From Anaerotruncus sp. (GTDB lineage Bacteria; Bacillota; Clostridia; Oscillospirales; Ruminococcaceae), in contig JAETRV010000001.1 in NCBI GenBank assembly GCA_021770005.1, positions 62,001 through 126,000 of the forward strand: a stretch of DNA of 64,000 nucleotides, in the 5' to 3' direction. Made by a program: the position numbers and the translations under genes. Positions 33,977 through 42,632 of the stretch are shown here, piece after piece. Under the pieces are notes generated by a model. It saw only the letters and a list, made by a program, of their open reading frames with translations. It was not told the DNA's origin and did not search any database. Position 1 is the first letter of the stretch; each line of letters begins with the position of its first letter.

Positions 33977-35536
33977 TCAGTCCAGCGTAAATGGTTTGAT
34001 CTTCCGCACGACATCCAGAATGGTCCCATCTCGGGCTTCCAAAATGGCAACCACCTGATCCTCCCATTCCAGGTCGTCAGGACGGCCCACCAGGGAGTAA
34101 GCCTTCTCCTTCAGCTCCTCAATGGTGACGTGGGGGATACCAGCGCTATCCAGGCACGCAATGAGGTCGGGCCGCAGCGGATTGACGGCGATGCCATAAT
34201 CGGTGACCAGCACATCCACACAGTCCCCGGGGGTGGTGACAGTGACCACATGCTCACAGACGGTGGCCATCCGTCCCCGGATCAGGGGGGTGACGATGAT
34301 ACAGCATTTGCTTCCGGCAGCCGCGTCCGGATGCCCGCCGGGCGCGCCGCGGAGGATGCCGTCCGATCCGGTGAGCACATTTACATTGAAGCCGGTGTCG
34401 ATTTCCAGTGCGGCCAACACTACGAAATCGAGTTTGTTCACAAAAGCCCCCTTGTTAGCGGGGTTCGCATATTGGCTGGCGCTCATCTCAAAATGTCCGG
34501 GGGTCTGGTGGATCGAGTTCACTCCGTCCAGATCAAAGTCCTGAACGTCAATCACCTTGCCTACCTTGCCTTTTTTCAGCAGTTCCACCATAGGCCCACA
34601 GATACCGCCGATGGCCCAGCCCATCCGGATTTTGCGCTCGTCCATGTATTGTTCCAAAAACAGGTTGGCAGCCAGGGAAGGCCCGCCTACGCCGGTCTGG
34701 AATGAAAACCCGTCTTTGAAATAGGGAGTGGAGGCAATCACCTTTGCGACGTTCTCCGCCATCATCAGGTCTCGGGGGTTCTGGGAGATGCGGGCAGCGG
34801 CTGAGGCGATTTTCTGGGGATTGCCAATCGAGTCCACCACGACGACCGCATCCACGTCGATGGCTTCCACGCTGGCGGGCATATTTGGGAAATCCACTAG
34901 GCAATCGGTGATGACCACCACATGATCGGCATATTTGGCGTCGGTCATGGCATAGCCGAGGCTTCCACAGTTGGACTTGCCGCCGATCCCCCGGCAGTTG
35001 CCCACACAGTCGCTGGTGGGCGCGGCGATAAAGGCGATGTCGATGTGTACCTCGCCCCCCTCAATCGCCCGGGGACGGCCACCATGGCTGCGGATCACCG
35101 CTGGGGTTTTCAGTTTGCCAGCAGACACCACCTCTCCCATCCGGCCCCGGATACCGGAAGTCTGGATTCCCACCACCTTGCCAGCCTCGATATAGTCGGC
35201 AATGGGGTCGTGGGCAGCCCCCAAACTGGTGGCTGCGATGGTCAGCTCCTTCAGGCCGAGTTCTTCAATGGCGGTCTGCATCACCATGTTCACCACATAG
35301 TCTCCATCCCGAAGATGGTGGTGGAATGAGAAGGTCATGCCGCTTTTGGCCCCACAGTCCCGGAGTGCTTGCGCGATGGATTCCACCACCTTGCTCTCCT
35401 GAGGCTTTTCATACCGCCGAGTTTTGGGGGCGGCTTTTTGCAGATATCTGCCGTCCATGTGGTTCCTGCCCTGGTAAACCTCCCGCCCATTGGTCAACAG
35501 GGCGTCGGGAATTTCCCTTCCAACTGCATTTCTCAT
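33977..35536 (-). CDS. citF: Citrate lyase alpha subunit
   Basis: Acetyl-ACP:citrate ACP-transferase subunit of citrate lyase, which swaps acetate for citrate on CitD. The 519-residue protein begins MRNAVGREIPD and contains FSFHHHLRDGD, GIRGRMGEVV, SHGGRPRAIEGGEVHIDIAFIAA and SDGILRGAPGGHPD, all family marks. ATG 35536 overlaps the citE stop by four bases. A gap of 86 bases follows before citC. Confidence 0.97.
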   Translation of the reverse strand: MRNAVGREIPDALLTNGREVYQGRNHMDGRYLQKAAPKTRRYEKPQESKVVESIAQALRDCGAKSGMTFSFHHHLRDGDYVVNMVMQTAIEELGLKELTIAATSLGAAHDPIADYIEAGKVVGIQTSGIRGRMGEVVSAGKLKTPAVIRSHGGRPRAIEGGEVHIDIAFIAAPTSDCVGNCRGIGGKSNCGSLGYAMTDAKYADHVVVITDCLVDFPNMPASVEAIDVDAVVVVDSIGNPQKIASAAARISQNPRDLMMAENVAKVIASTPYFKDGFSFQTGVGGPSLAANLFLEQYMDERKIRMGWAIGGICGPMVELLKKGKVGKVIDVQDFDLDGVNSIHQTPGHFEMSASQYANPANKGAFVNKLDFVVLAALEIDTGFNVNVLTGSDGILRGAPGGHPDAAAGSKCCIIVTPLIRGRMATVCEHVVTVTTPGDCVDVLVTDYGIAVNPLRPDLIACLDSAGIPHVTIEELKEKAYSLVGRPDDLEWEDQVVAILEARDGTILDVVRKIKPFTLD

Positions 35537-36447
35537 ACCAGATCCCCCTCATACATACCACAGGCCCGGGCCAGACGCAGAGTGCGCTCTGCCCCAGGAA
35601 TAAAGGCAACGTCGATCATCTTCCCGTCTACCGTAAATACCCCAACGCCAGCAGCGGACTGCTCCCGGTAGGCCAGCAGGATTTTTTCCGCTTGGATAAC
35701 CTCTTTTTGGGTGGGGGCGAACACCTGATGCACAAACCGGATTTGTTTGGGGTTGATAAGGCTTTTCCCATCGAATCCCATGGCTTTGTTTTGCCGGACC
35801 TCGGCTTCGAATCCCTCTTGGTCGTCCAGGTCGGTGAATACGGTGTCAAAGCACTGGATGCCTGCTGCCCGGGCGGCCAGCAGCATCTGGCCGCGGGCAA
35901 ATAGCATGTCTACCCCGTCCCTTTGCGGGGTAGTCTGCATACATTTGCGGAAGTCGCCGCCTGAGATCGCCACCCCGAACATCCGCTCGGATGCGGAACA
36001 GATTTCGTAGGCGTTTAAAATGCCCTTGGGGCTTTCCAGCGCTGCCATCAGCAGGGTACGCCCCGGCTCCACACCAAACTCCCGCTCGGCTTGCTCCACC
36101 GCGTGCTCTACGGTGTGCACATCCTGCGCGCTCTCGCATTTGGCGATGCGGATTCCGTCGGCCCCGCCAGCCACACATACCCGGACATCCTCCTGCCAGT
36201 GGGGGGTATCCAGACCGTTGATGCGGACGACCACCTCGGTATCCCCGTAGTCGATCGACCGCAATGCGTGGTACAGGGAAAAACGGGCGGCATCTTTCTG
36301 GTTTTCGGCCACCGCGTCCTCGAGGTCCAGCATGATGGAATCACATCCATAGATGTAAGCGTCCTTAATCAGTCCCGGCTTTTGTGCATTCATGAACATC
36401 ATGGTCCGGCGCAGCCGGAACCGTTCCGGTCTTGGACGTGGGATCAT
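35533..36447 (-). CDS. citE: Citrate lyase beta subunit
   Basis: Citryl-ACP lyase, cleaving citryl-CitD to acetyl-CitD and oxaloacetate with Mg2+. The 304-residue TIM-barrel protein starts MIPRPRPERFRLRRTMMFMN and has DSIMLDLEDAVAENQKDAAR (metal-binding Glu/Asp), VRINGLDT, ALESPKGILNAYEI and FDGKSLINPKQI. ATG 36447 overlaps the citD stop (ATGA) and has GAGGTG upstream; the longer frame upstream runs inside citD. Confidence 0.97.
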   Translation of the reverse strand: MIPRPRPERFRLRRTMMFMNAQKPGLIKDAYIYGCDSIMLDLEDAVAENQKDAARFSLYHALRSIDYGDTEVVVRINGLDTPHWQEDVRVCVAGGADGIRIAKCESAQDVHTVEHAVEQAEREFGVEPGRTLLMAALESPKGILNAYEICSASERMFGVAISGGDFRKCMQTTPQRDGVDMLFARGQMLLAARAAGIQCFDTVFTDLDDQEGFEAEVRQNKAMGFDGKSLINPKQIRFVHQVFAPTQKEVIQAEKILLAYREQSAAGVGVFTVDGKMIDVAFIPGAERTLRLARACGMYEGDLV

Positions 36448-36746
36448 CTCACCACACCTCCCCAGGGGATATTCGCGGCCGACTGGCCACAGCTGCGGAA
36501 TACCGCACATTCCACCCGCGCTTTCAGGGTGCAGTCCAGTGCGCCTTTGTCCACGACGGTCACCCGAGCGTTGGAAACGTCCAACCGTTCGAGCGCTTCC
36601 AGAATGGTGGCCCTGATCTGCCTCCCGTACTGGTTCATCACACTGCTGGTGAGGGTCAGCTCAATGCCCGCCTTGCCTGGTTCTATGGTCACTTGGGCAT
36701 CACTGGATTCCAATGTCCCGGCGATGGCCGGTTTCAAAATCTCCAT
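36444..36746 (-). CDS. citD: Citrate lyase acyl carrier protein (gamma subunit)
   Basis: A 100-residue carrier that holds the phosphoribosyl-dephospho-CoA arm of citrate lyase. GTLESSDAQVTIEP near residues 10-23 contains the Ser that is modified in this family. ATG 36746 follows AAGGAGG. It is the first gene of the citD-citE-citF-citC-citXG operon, transcribed leftward from a predicted promoter at 36791-36819. Confidence 0.95.
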   Translation of the reverse strand: MEILKPAIAGTLESSDAQVTIEPGKAGIELTLTSSVMNQYGRQIRATILEALERLDVSNARVTVVDKGALDCTLKARVECAVFRSCGQSAANIPWGGVVR

Positions 36747-36790
36747 CTTCCGCGCCTCCTTGTTTGTTCGGATAAACTTCTGATGGAAAC

Positions 36791-36819
36791 AGTTTAACAC
36801 CTGCCCGTCTTAGGTACAA
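36791..36819 (-). promoter_or_regulatory. Predicted promoter of the cit operon
   Basis: On the minus strand: TTGTAC (36819-36814), 17-bp spacer, TAAACT (36796-36791). Start point expected near 36785. Confidence 0.6.
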
Positions 36820-36820
36820 A

Positions 36821-36857
36821 TAGAAATTTTCTACCCTTTTCATAAGTTTTTTCTTAT
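36821..36857. promoter_or_regulatory. Candidate LysR binding sites for the cit operon
   Basis: Two inverted repeats: TAGAAA-T-TTTCTA (36821-36833), centred near -42 of the predicted cit start, and ATAAG-N6-CTTAT (36842-36857), centred near -65. These are the classical LysR activation and recognition positions. The second repeat has a near copy at 39211-39225. Confidence 0.55.
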
Positions 36858-36872
36858 TTTAGCCGTTGTTTA

Positions 36873-36900
36873 TTGATTTATATAGGAATTATGTTATGAT
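36873..36900 (+). promoter_or_regulatory. Predicted promoter of the cit-side lysR gene
   Basis: TTGATT (36873-36878), 16-bp spacer, TATGAT (36895-36900). Confidence 0.45.
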
Positions 36901-36960
36901 ATAAAAAGACGAGGAGAATTGTATTTAGCGGTTCTGCAACAAAAGGCGGAGGCTTTTTCT

Positions 36961-37866
36961 ATGAACTTGAAACAGGCCCATTATATCTGCACCATCGCAC
37001 AGGAGGGCAGCGTCACTGCCGCCGCAAAAAAGCTCTATGTGAGCCAGCCTTCTCTGAGCCAGATGCTCAAGCAGGTAGAGACCGAGCTGGGGGTCTCGTT
37101 GTTCGACCGCAGTGTGTCCCCCTTCCGGCCCACCTTCGCGGGGGAAAAATATCTGGAAGCTGCTGGGATCGTCCTGAGCGTAAACCAGAAGCTGGAAAAT
37201 CAGATTCAGGAGATTCGGGAGGAGAACAGTGGGCGGCTCCGGCTGGGGATCAGTGTCCAGCGGGCGATGGAAGTGTTGCCGCTGGCGCTGCCTTGGTTTA
37301 TGGCGCAGTTTCCTCATGTGCTTTTGGAGGTCACCGAGCGGGGAAGCGCCCATTTAGAGGAACTGGTTCTGCAAGGACAGGTGGACCTGGCGTTGGCCGC
37401 GATCGAGTCCACCAGTCCCCGGCTGTCCTATGAACTGATCGAACAGGAGGTGATCGGCGTTCTGGCGGGGAAAGGTTCCTGTTTGGCTGCCCGATATCCG
37501 GACGGGACGCCAATCACTCTGGAGATGGCCGGAGAGGAGCGGTTTGTCAGCCTAAAAGAGGGCCACAGCGTCCGGGTGGTTCAGGATGTCCTGTTCCGGC
37601 GCTGTGGCCTGCTGCCTCATATTCTACTCGAGACCGACTCATTGGAGGTCGCCCGGCGGGTGGCTTTGGGAACCGGGAGTTGTATGCTGTGCTCCAATAT
37701 CTTTGTAGATGATCTTGTGCGGCGAAGCGGTCGCTTTTATCCGCTTCGGGATTATGAGAACCACCGGCACTTTTATGCCTGTTACCCCAAAGAGGGAAAA
37801 CTTCCGCGCTACGCCGCAGAGTTTATCCAGATCGTAGCCCGCGTGCTCCGCCAAAAGTTTTTTTAA
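36961..37866 (+). CDS. LysR family regulator, divergent from the cit operon
   Basis: A 301-residue DNA-binding regulator. The N-terminal winged HTH is residues 1-60 (GSVTAAAKKLYVSQPSLSQMLKQVETELGVSLFDR) and the C-terminal effector-binding domain follows (RLRLGISVQRAMEVLP...). ATG 36961 fits the family start with GGAGG 9 bases upstream. Divergent placement from citD with LysR-type sites between them suggests it controls the citrate lyase operon in response to citrate or a related acid (inference). Confidence 0.92.
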   Translation: MNLKQAHYICTIAQEGSVTAAAKKLYVSQPSLSQMLKQVETELGVSLFDRSVSPFRPTFAGEKYLEAAGIVLSVNQKLENQIQEIREENSGRLRLGISVQRAMEVLPLALPWFMAQFPHVLLEVTERGSAHLEELVLQGQVDLALAAIESTSPRLSYELIEQEVIGVLAGKGSCLAARYPDGTPITLEMAGEERFVSLKEGHSVRVVQDVLFRRCGLLPHILLETDSLEVARRVALGTGSCMLCSNIFVDDLVRRSGRFYPLRDYENHRHFYACYPKEGKLPRYAAEFIQIVARVLRQKFF

Positions 37867-38238
37867 TCTTAATAGATTAAGGGGGAGTGGGTGCACAGCG
37901 TTTTGGGTTCCAGGGCGCATAAGGTATGCCGCCTTTTGGCGGCATGGAGATACGGAGAGTCCGCCCCCAGACAAAGCGCTCATGCGCAGGGAGGACTTGC
38001 CCCTGTTTCACCCTCAGGCATCCGAAGCCAGATAGATTTCAGGGAACGGGCAAAGCATCCAGTCCGGGAAGGTGAGAACTCCCCCGGCGAGCAGGGCGGA
38101 GGAATGGATCGGAGCACTTTGCGCTTGGACATTTGATCAGGAGCCAAACGTCCGCTGTCCCGCCCCCCGCAATTTTTCGAGAAAAAGGGGGAAAAGCTTT
38201 TGTTTCCAATAGGCCCCAAGAAAAAAGTTGCACAAAAT
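37867..38238. other. 372-base gap without a convincing gene
   Basis: Convergent intergenic stretch between the two lysR genes. It holds a hairpin ATGCCGCC-TTTT-GGCGGCAT (37926-37945), which may be a terminator without a T-run, and repeat copy B at 38167-38200. Open frames here are short, low in coding character and lack ribosome sites. Confidence 0.5.
38167..38200. repeat. Dispersed intergenic repeat, copy B
   Basis: CCGCAATTTTTCGAGAAAAA at 38167-38186 is the exact reverse complement of part of copy A (9332-9351), and AAAGCTTT follows in both at matching spacing. Confidence 0.5.
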
Positions 38239-39183
38239 TCAAAGAAAGAATTTGTGGAGCGGATGCTCCTCCATCCCCATCAGTTCTCTAATGAGTTCGA
38301 TCAGGCGGAGTGCATGTTCGGAGAGCTTGCTTCCCTTTGGATATGCTGCCGAAAAGTCGGCTGACAGCTGCCGTTCCCCTACCGAGAAAACCTGGGGCAT
38401 CTGGATGAACCGCATATTTTGCAGATAGCTTTTCAGGCAGAACGAGACGCCAAGCCCGCTGGCGGCCATGAGGGCAGACGTCTCAATATTGCGTATCAGG
38501 GTGGTGCGGTGGGGATGGATGCCCGCCTGCCGCAGAAGCTCATCGGAATATTGGCGCAGGCTTTGGCCGTTGTGCTGTAGGATAAAAACTTCCTGTTCAA
38601 ACAGCTTCAGGTCGATCCATGGGCAGGCAAACCCCTCCCGGTATTTTGCATAGCCGCAGAAGTGATGGTCCCTTGGCGCCAGAAAGACCACTGGGTCGTG
38701 GTCCAGAAGGGTATATTCGAACTTCTGGTCGGGCTGGACTGCGTTGCACAGCATCAGATCCAGCTGGTCGGTGCTCAGCAGCTCCCCCATGGTTTTGATG
38801 TTCCCCTCATAGATCGCGAGCTCTACGTTGGGGTAGAGGGTCTGGAAGGTTTTCAGCACCGAGGGCACCAGCTGAGGGGAGCGCCGGATGGGGAATCCCA
38901 CCCGCAGACGGCCCCGATGGCCATGGAGCACGAGGTCATGCTGGATGTCAAACTCGGCTCCCAAGGCCAGGATTTTCCGGGCCTTTTCTAGATAGACCTC
39001 CCCTAGATAGGTGGGGATCAGCTTTTTTCCGGTGCGCTCAAACAGCGGATGCCCCAGGCTGCTCTCTACCGAGGCCAGATAGGAGGATAATGCGGGCTGG
39101 GTCACCCCAAGCCGGTTTGCAGCCCGGGTCATGCTCCCGCAGTCAGCCAGTGTGACAATATAATGCTGCTCTTTTAGATTCAT
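38239..39183 (-). CDS. LysR family regulator, divergent from the YfcC carrier gene
   Basis: A 314-residue regulator: HTH in residues 1-60 (CGSMTRAANRLGVTQPALSSYLASVESSLGHPLFER) and a substrate-binding domain (RLRVGFPIRRSPQLVPSVL...). ATG 39183 follows GGAGGAGG. The longer in-frame extension to 39606 would run through the divergent gene and is rejected. It faces the YfcC-M20 operon and probably controls it. Its HTH resembles that of the cit-side LysR. Confidence 0.9.
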   Translation of the reverse strand: MNLKEQHYIVTLADCGSMTRAANRLGVTQPALSSYLASVESSLGHPLFERTGKKLIPTYLGEVYLEKARKILALGAEFDIQHDLVLHGHRGRLRVGFPIRRSPQLVPSVLKTFQTLYPNVELAIYEGNIKTMGELLSTDQLDLMLCNAVQPDQKFEYTLLDHDPVVFLAPRDHHFCGYAKYREGFACPWIDLKLFEQEVFILQHNGQSLRQYSDELLRQAGIHPHRTTLIRNIETSALMAASGLGVSFCLKSYLQNMRFIQMPQVFSVGERQLSADFSAAYPKGSKLSEHALRLIELIRELMGMEEHPLHKFFL

Positions 39184-39210
39184 AAAACGGGCCTCCTCCG
39201 CATGCCAACC

Positions 39211-39225
39211 ATAAGTTTTCCTTAT
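39211..39225. promoter_or_regulatory. Candidate LysR recognition site for the YfcC operon
   Basis: ATAAG-N5-CTTAT, with the T-N11-A spacing of LysR sites, centred near -64 of the predicted start. Nearly the same word (CATAAGTTTTxxCTTAT) stands upstream of the cit operon. Confidence 0.5.
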
Positions 39226-39247
39226 AGGTCCTAAAAAGCGGGATGAT

Positions 39248-39275
39248 TTGCGTTCTTTTACCATTCCATTATACT
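39248..39275 (+). promoter_or_regulatory. Predicted promoter of the YfcC-M20 operon
   Basis: TTGCGT (39248-39253), 16-bp spacer, TATACT (39270-39275). Confidence 0.5.
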
Positions 39276-39400
39276 GAATGTCAGGAAAAGCGGCAAGACT
39301 TTTCTGCGTTGGTATCCGGACAAAATGGTCAGGTGGAGCGGGAAATATTGAGTGATTGCGGCTGCCCCGCCTGGCACGACCAAAAGAGGAGGAAAGATTT

Positions 39401-40801
39401 ATGGAACCAAAAGCAAAAAAAGCATTCAAAATGCCACACACCCTGGTCATCATCTTTGTGATCATCCTTGCTGCCGTTGTATTGACCTGGCTCATCCCGT
39501 CGGGAGAATATGTGCGGGTGGAGGATGCGGCAACCGGGAAAAAGCTGATTGATCCCAGCAGCTTCCACTTTGTGGACAGTACGCCTGTCACCCCCTGGGC
39601 GATCATGGATTACGTGGTCACTGGGTTTTCCAAATCCATCGACCTAATCCTGGTGATCCTGTTTGCCGGCGGCGCATTCCATATGGTGACCGAGAGCGGC
39701 GCGCTTCAAGCGTCGGTTGCCAAGGTGGCCCGGAGGTTTTCTACGCGGCTCTACATCTTCATCCCGATTCTCACGCTGGTGTTCACAGCCATCGGCACCT
39801 CTCAGGGCGTGAACCTGTTCATCCCCTTTGTCCCCATCACCCTGATGCTCTCCTACGCGCTGGGGCTTGACTCGATTGTGGGCGTGGGCATCATCCTTCT
39901 GGGCGGCGCGATTGGGTTCTCGACCGGTACCCTCCAGATCAACACCACCCTCGTGGCGCAGGAGATCGCCGGACTACCGCCCTATTCCGGCATCGGATAC
40001 CGGTTCGTATGTCTGGTGGTGTTCTATGTGATCACCAATGCCTATCTGATCCGCTATGCCATGAAGATCCAGAAAGACCCCCAGTTGAGCCCCATGTATG
40101 AGCTGGACCAACAGAACGAGATGAAAAATAACGCAGATTTGGATTCTTTCGGCGCGATGACCTGGCGGCGCTGGGCGATTCTGGCGGTTGTAGTCGGGGC
40201 GTTGGGACTCATCGTCTATGGCGGACTGAATCTGGACTGGGAAATGGCAAATTTTGCAGCTATGTTCCTGTGGCTGACTGTCATCGTAGGTCTATTGGAT
40301 AACAAAGGTCCTTCCGCGATCGCCAAGGGTTTGGTGGCAGGGTGCAAGACCATGCTGGGTGCAGCCCTGATTATCGGGTTGGCCCGGGCGATTGCCGCGG
40401 TCCTGTCCGCTGGTGGAATCATCGACACCATTGTCTATGCAATGGCGGGTGTCCTGAACGTGGTGCCTTCCTTCCTACAGGCCCCTGTGATGTTCCTGCT
40501 CAATGTCATCATCAACTGCTTTATTACCTCTGGCTCTGGTCAGGCCGCAGTGGTTATGCCTCTGTTCCTGCCTGTCTCCGACCTTGTGGGGATGACCCGC
40601 CAGACCGCAATTCTGGCCTTCAACTTTGGCGACGGATTCTGCAACTATGTACTGCCCACCTCTACTGCCCTGATGGGGTTGATCGGTGCGGCCAATGTGC
40701 CCTACGATAAATGGATGAAGTTCATGTGGAAGCTGTTCCTGATCTGGTGTGTGACCGGCTGCGTCCTGGTCAGCATTGCACAGTTTATCCATCTAGCCTA
40801 A
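39401..40801 (+). CDS. YfcC/DcuC-type membrane carrier
   Basis: A 466-residue carrier with about 12 membrane helices. Family segments include FKMPHTLVIIFVIILAAVVLTWLIPSG at the N-terminus split by the leader, GTSQGVNLFIPFVPITLMLSYALG, and SGSGQAAVVMPLFLPVSDLVG with GDGFCNYVLPTS near the C-terminus. Such proteins are annotated as C4-dicarboxylate, basic amino-acid or peptide-like solute carriers, so the substrate is open. ATG 39401 follows GAGGAGG. The M20 amidohydrolase 32 bases downstream suggests import of an N-acyl or amide-linked compound that is then cleaved (inference). Confidence 0.85.
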   Translation: MEPKAKKAFKMPHTLVIIFVIILAAVVLTWLIPSGEYVRVEDAATGKKLIDPSSFHFVDSTPVTPWAIMDYVVTGFSKSIDLILVILFAGGAFHMVTESGALQASVAKVARRFSTRLYIFIPILTLVFTAIGTSQGVNLFIPFVPITLMLSYALGLDSIVGVGIILLGGAIGFSTGTLQINTTLVAQEIAGLPPYSGIGYRFVCLVVFYVITNAYLIRYAMKIQKDPQLSPMYELDQQNEMKNNADLDSFGAMTWRRWAILAVVVGALGLIVYGGLNLDWEMANFAAMFLWLTVIVGLLDNKGPSAIAKGLVAGCKTMLGAALIIGLARAIAAVLSAGGIIDTIVYAMAGVLNVVPSFLQAPVMFLLNVIINCFITSGSGQAAVVMPLFLPVSDLVGMTRQTAILAFNFGDGFCNYVLPTSTALMGLIGAANVPYDKWMKFMWKLFLIWCVTGCVLVSIAQFIHLA

Positions 40802-40833
40802 AGGCTGTTTGAAAAATCGAAGGAGGTTTCGGA

Positions 40834-42009
40834 ATGAAGACAAAAGAAGAGCTTTTCCAGACAGTTGAGAGACAGCGTTCAGCCCTCCTGGCCATGTCTG
40901 ATGATATTTATGACCATCCGGAGCTAGGATTTCAGGAGGTCTTGGCGGAAAAGGCCATCACCGGTTATCTAGAGCAATGTGGTTTTCAGGTGGAGCATGG
41001 TGTAGGAGGGATCGACACCTCCTTCCGGGCGGTGTTCCAGAATGGGCAGGGGGGCCCCCGGATTGGGCTGTTGTGTGAATATGATGCGCTGGAGGGGCTG
41101 GGCCACGCTTGCGGGCATCATATGCAGGGCCCAGCTATCATTGGGGCTGCCCAGGCGCTGAAGGAATGCGCCGGAGAAATGCCCTATACCGTGGTGGTTT
41201 ATGGTACTCCCGCCGAGGAAACTGCCCATGGCAAACTGCGGATGTTGGAAAACGGCTGCTTTGAAGATATTGATGTGGCGTTGATGATGCATGGTTCCCC
41301 CACCACCACTGTGGATGTGAAGTCGATGGCCATGTCCAGCTTCACCGTCACCTTTCATGGGAAGAAGGCCCACGCAGCACTGAAACCGGAGGATGGGCGC
41401 AGCGCACTGGATGCACTGTTGGTAGCCTTCCAGGGGGTCGAGTTCCTGCGGGAGCATGTCCCGGAGGACACCCGGATGCACTATACGATTACCCAGTCCC
41501 CCGGCCCGGCCAATGTGGTTCCGGACACCGCGATTGGAAAATTTTCCTTGCGCTCCTATTCCCGGAAGGCGCTGGATCAGGTGGTAGAGCGTTTCCTGAA
41601 GATCATCGAGGGCGCGGCGCTCATCGCTGATGTGACCTATGACATCAAGGAAGGGGACCGCCTGGCGAACAAGATTCCGGTTTTGAAATTGAACCAGTTG
41701 CTGATGGAAAATGCAGAGCTGGTTCATGCCCCCAGACTCAGCCCACCCCGGGAGAAAACCGGTTCTTCCGATTTCAGCAACGTCATGTATCAGGTGCCGG
41801 GAAGCTGTATCCGGGTCGCCATGGTCCCGCCCGGAACATCCTCCCATTCCCTGGAATTCCTTCATGCAGGGAAAGAGGAGGAGGCGCATGAAGCGGTTAT
41901 GATTGCCGCGAAGGTGCTTTGTGGCGTGGCTTATGACCTGATTCAGGAGCCTAGCCGTTTGGCCGAAATCCAGCAGGAGTTCCAGAACAACCGGTGCAGC
42001 AATATGTAG
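40834..42009 (+). CDS. M20 family amidohydrolase (PM20D2/AbgB-like)
   Basis: A 391-residue metal-dependent amidohydrolase. Motifs: DHPELGFQE, LCEYDALEGLGHACGHHMQG (metal ligands), YGTPAEETAHGKLRML (catalytic Glu) and HGKKAHAALKPEDGRSALDAL in the dimerisation domain. This pattern is that of aminobenzoyl-glutamate hydrolase/PM20D2 relatives rather than a dipeptidase. ATG 40834 follows AAGGAGG. Co-transcribed with the YfcC-type carrier, and closed by a terminator. Confidence 0.88.
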   Translation: MKTKEELFQTVERQRSALLAMSDDIYDHPELGFQEVLAEKAITGYLEQCGFQVEHGVGGIDTSFRAVFQNGQGGPRIGLLCEYDALEGLGHACGHHMQGPAIIGAAQALKECAGEMPYTVVVYGTPAEETAHGKLRMLENGCFEDIDVALMMHGSPTTTVDVKSMAMSSFTVTFHGKKAHAALKPEDGRSALDALLVAFQGVEFLREHVPEDTRMHYTITQSPGPANVVPDTAIGKFSLRSYSRKALDQVVERFLKIIEGAALIADVTYDIKEGDRLANKIPVLKLNQLLMENAELVHAPRLSPPREKTGSSDFSNVMYQVPGSCIRVAMVPPGTSSHSLEFLHAGKEEEAHEAVMIAAKVLCGVAYDLIQEPSRLAEIQQEFQNNRCSNM

Positions 42010-42018
42010 CTACGGAAA

Positions 42019-42066
42019 GAGGCCGCCCTATGCCATAAACGGCACAGGGCGGCCTCCTGATATTTT
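42019..42066 (+). terminator. Terminator of the YfcC-M20 operon
   Basis: GAGGCCGCCC (42019-42028) pairs with 42047-42056, with an inner TGCC/GGCA pair, followed by TATTTTTA. Confidence 0.7.
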
Positions 42067-42159
42067 TAGAGTCTCAGCCAAAAAGCATAGCAAGAACCCT
42101 ATGGGCGGGGAGTACGCGCGAACCAGTCAAAACCTTTTTTGCTTTCTCAACATTCCTTA

Positions 42160-42212
42160 TTGACTTTTTTCAAAAATGGATTATAATAAACACATGAACA
42201 ACTATTCATATG
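42160..42212 (+). promoter_or_regulatory. Promoter and ArsR/SmtB-type operator of the metal efflux operon
   Basis: TTGACT (42160-42165), 16-bp spacer, TATAAT (42182-42187). An imperfect 10-2-10 inverted repeat (42191-42200 and 42203-42212, eight of ten pairs; ATGAAxA halves) covers the expected start point. This is the usual place and shape of an SmtB/CadC/CzrA operator. Confidence 0.65.
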
Positions 42213-42230
42213 AAAGGATGTGGAAACAAT

Positions 42231-42593
42231 ATGCCGGAGGACAACAATGCGGAGCGCTGTGAATTGATGCATGTGCACCAGGACATTGTGGACAGGGTCA
42301 ACCAGCAGATGCCGGAGGACGAGATTCTGTTTGACCTGGCCGAGCTGTTCAAAATTTTTGGGGATTCCACCCGGATTAAGATTCTATATCTGTTGTTCGA
42401 GTCGGAAATGTGCGTCTGCGATATTGCGCAGCTGCTCAAGATGACCCAGTCGGCGATTTCACATCAGCTTCAGGTGCTCAAAAAGAGCAAGCTGGTCAAA
42501 TACCGGCGGGACGGCAAAACCGTGTTCTACTCTCTGGCAGATGGGCATGTGCGCACAATCATCGACCAGGGGATGGAGCATGTTGCAGAATAA
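42231..42593 (+). CDS. ArsR/SmtB family metal-sensing repressor
   Basis: A 120-residue winged-HTH repressor. An N-terminal CELMHVHQ segment resembles the extra metal-binding arm of CadC-type sensors; ESEMCVCDIAQLLKMTQSAISHQLQVLKKSKLVKYRRDGKTVFYSL is the HTH with the CVCD metal box; and DGHVRTIIDQGMEH in the last helix matches the alpha-5 zinc site. This supports a Cd/Zn/Pb-type sensor. ATG 42231 is preferred to ATG 42210 because AAAGGA lies between them. It heads the operon with the HMA protein and the P1B ATPase. Confidence 0.9.
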   Translation: MPEDNNAERCELMHVHQDIVDRVNQQMPEDEILFDLAELFKIFGDSTRIKILYLLFESEMCVCDIAQLLKMTQSAISHQLQVLKKSKLVKYRRDGKTVFYSLADGHVRTIIDQGMEHVAE

Positions 42594-42632
42594 GGGAACC
42601 GATCAATCAAATTTTTATGGAGGGGTATTCAG

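Noticed and set aside
38239..39606. Long N-terminal extension of the second LysR protein
   Set aside because: The extension would read through the divergent carrier gene's start and lacks LysR character; ATG 39183 has a strong ribosome site and the family N-terminus.
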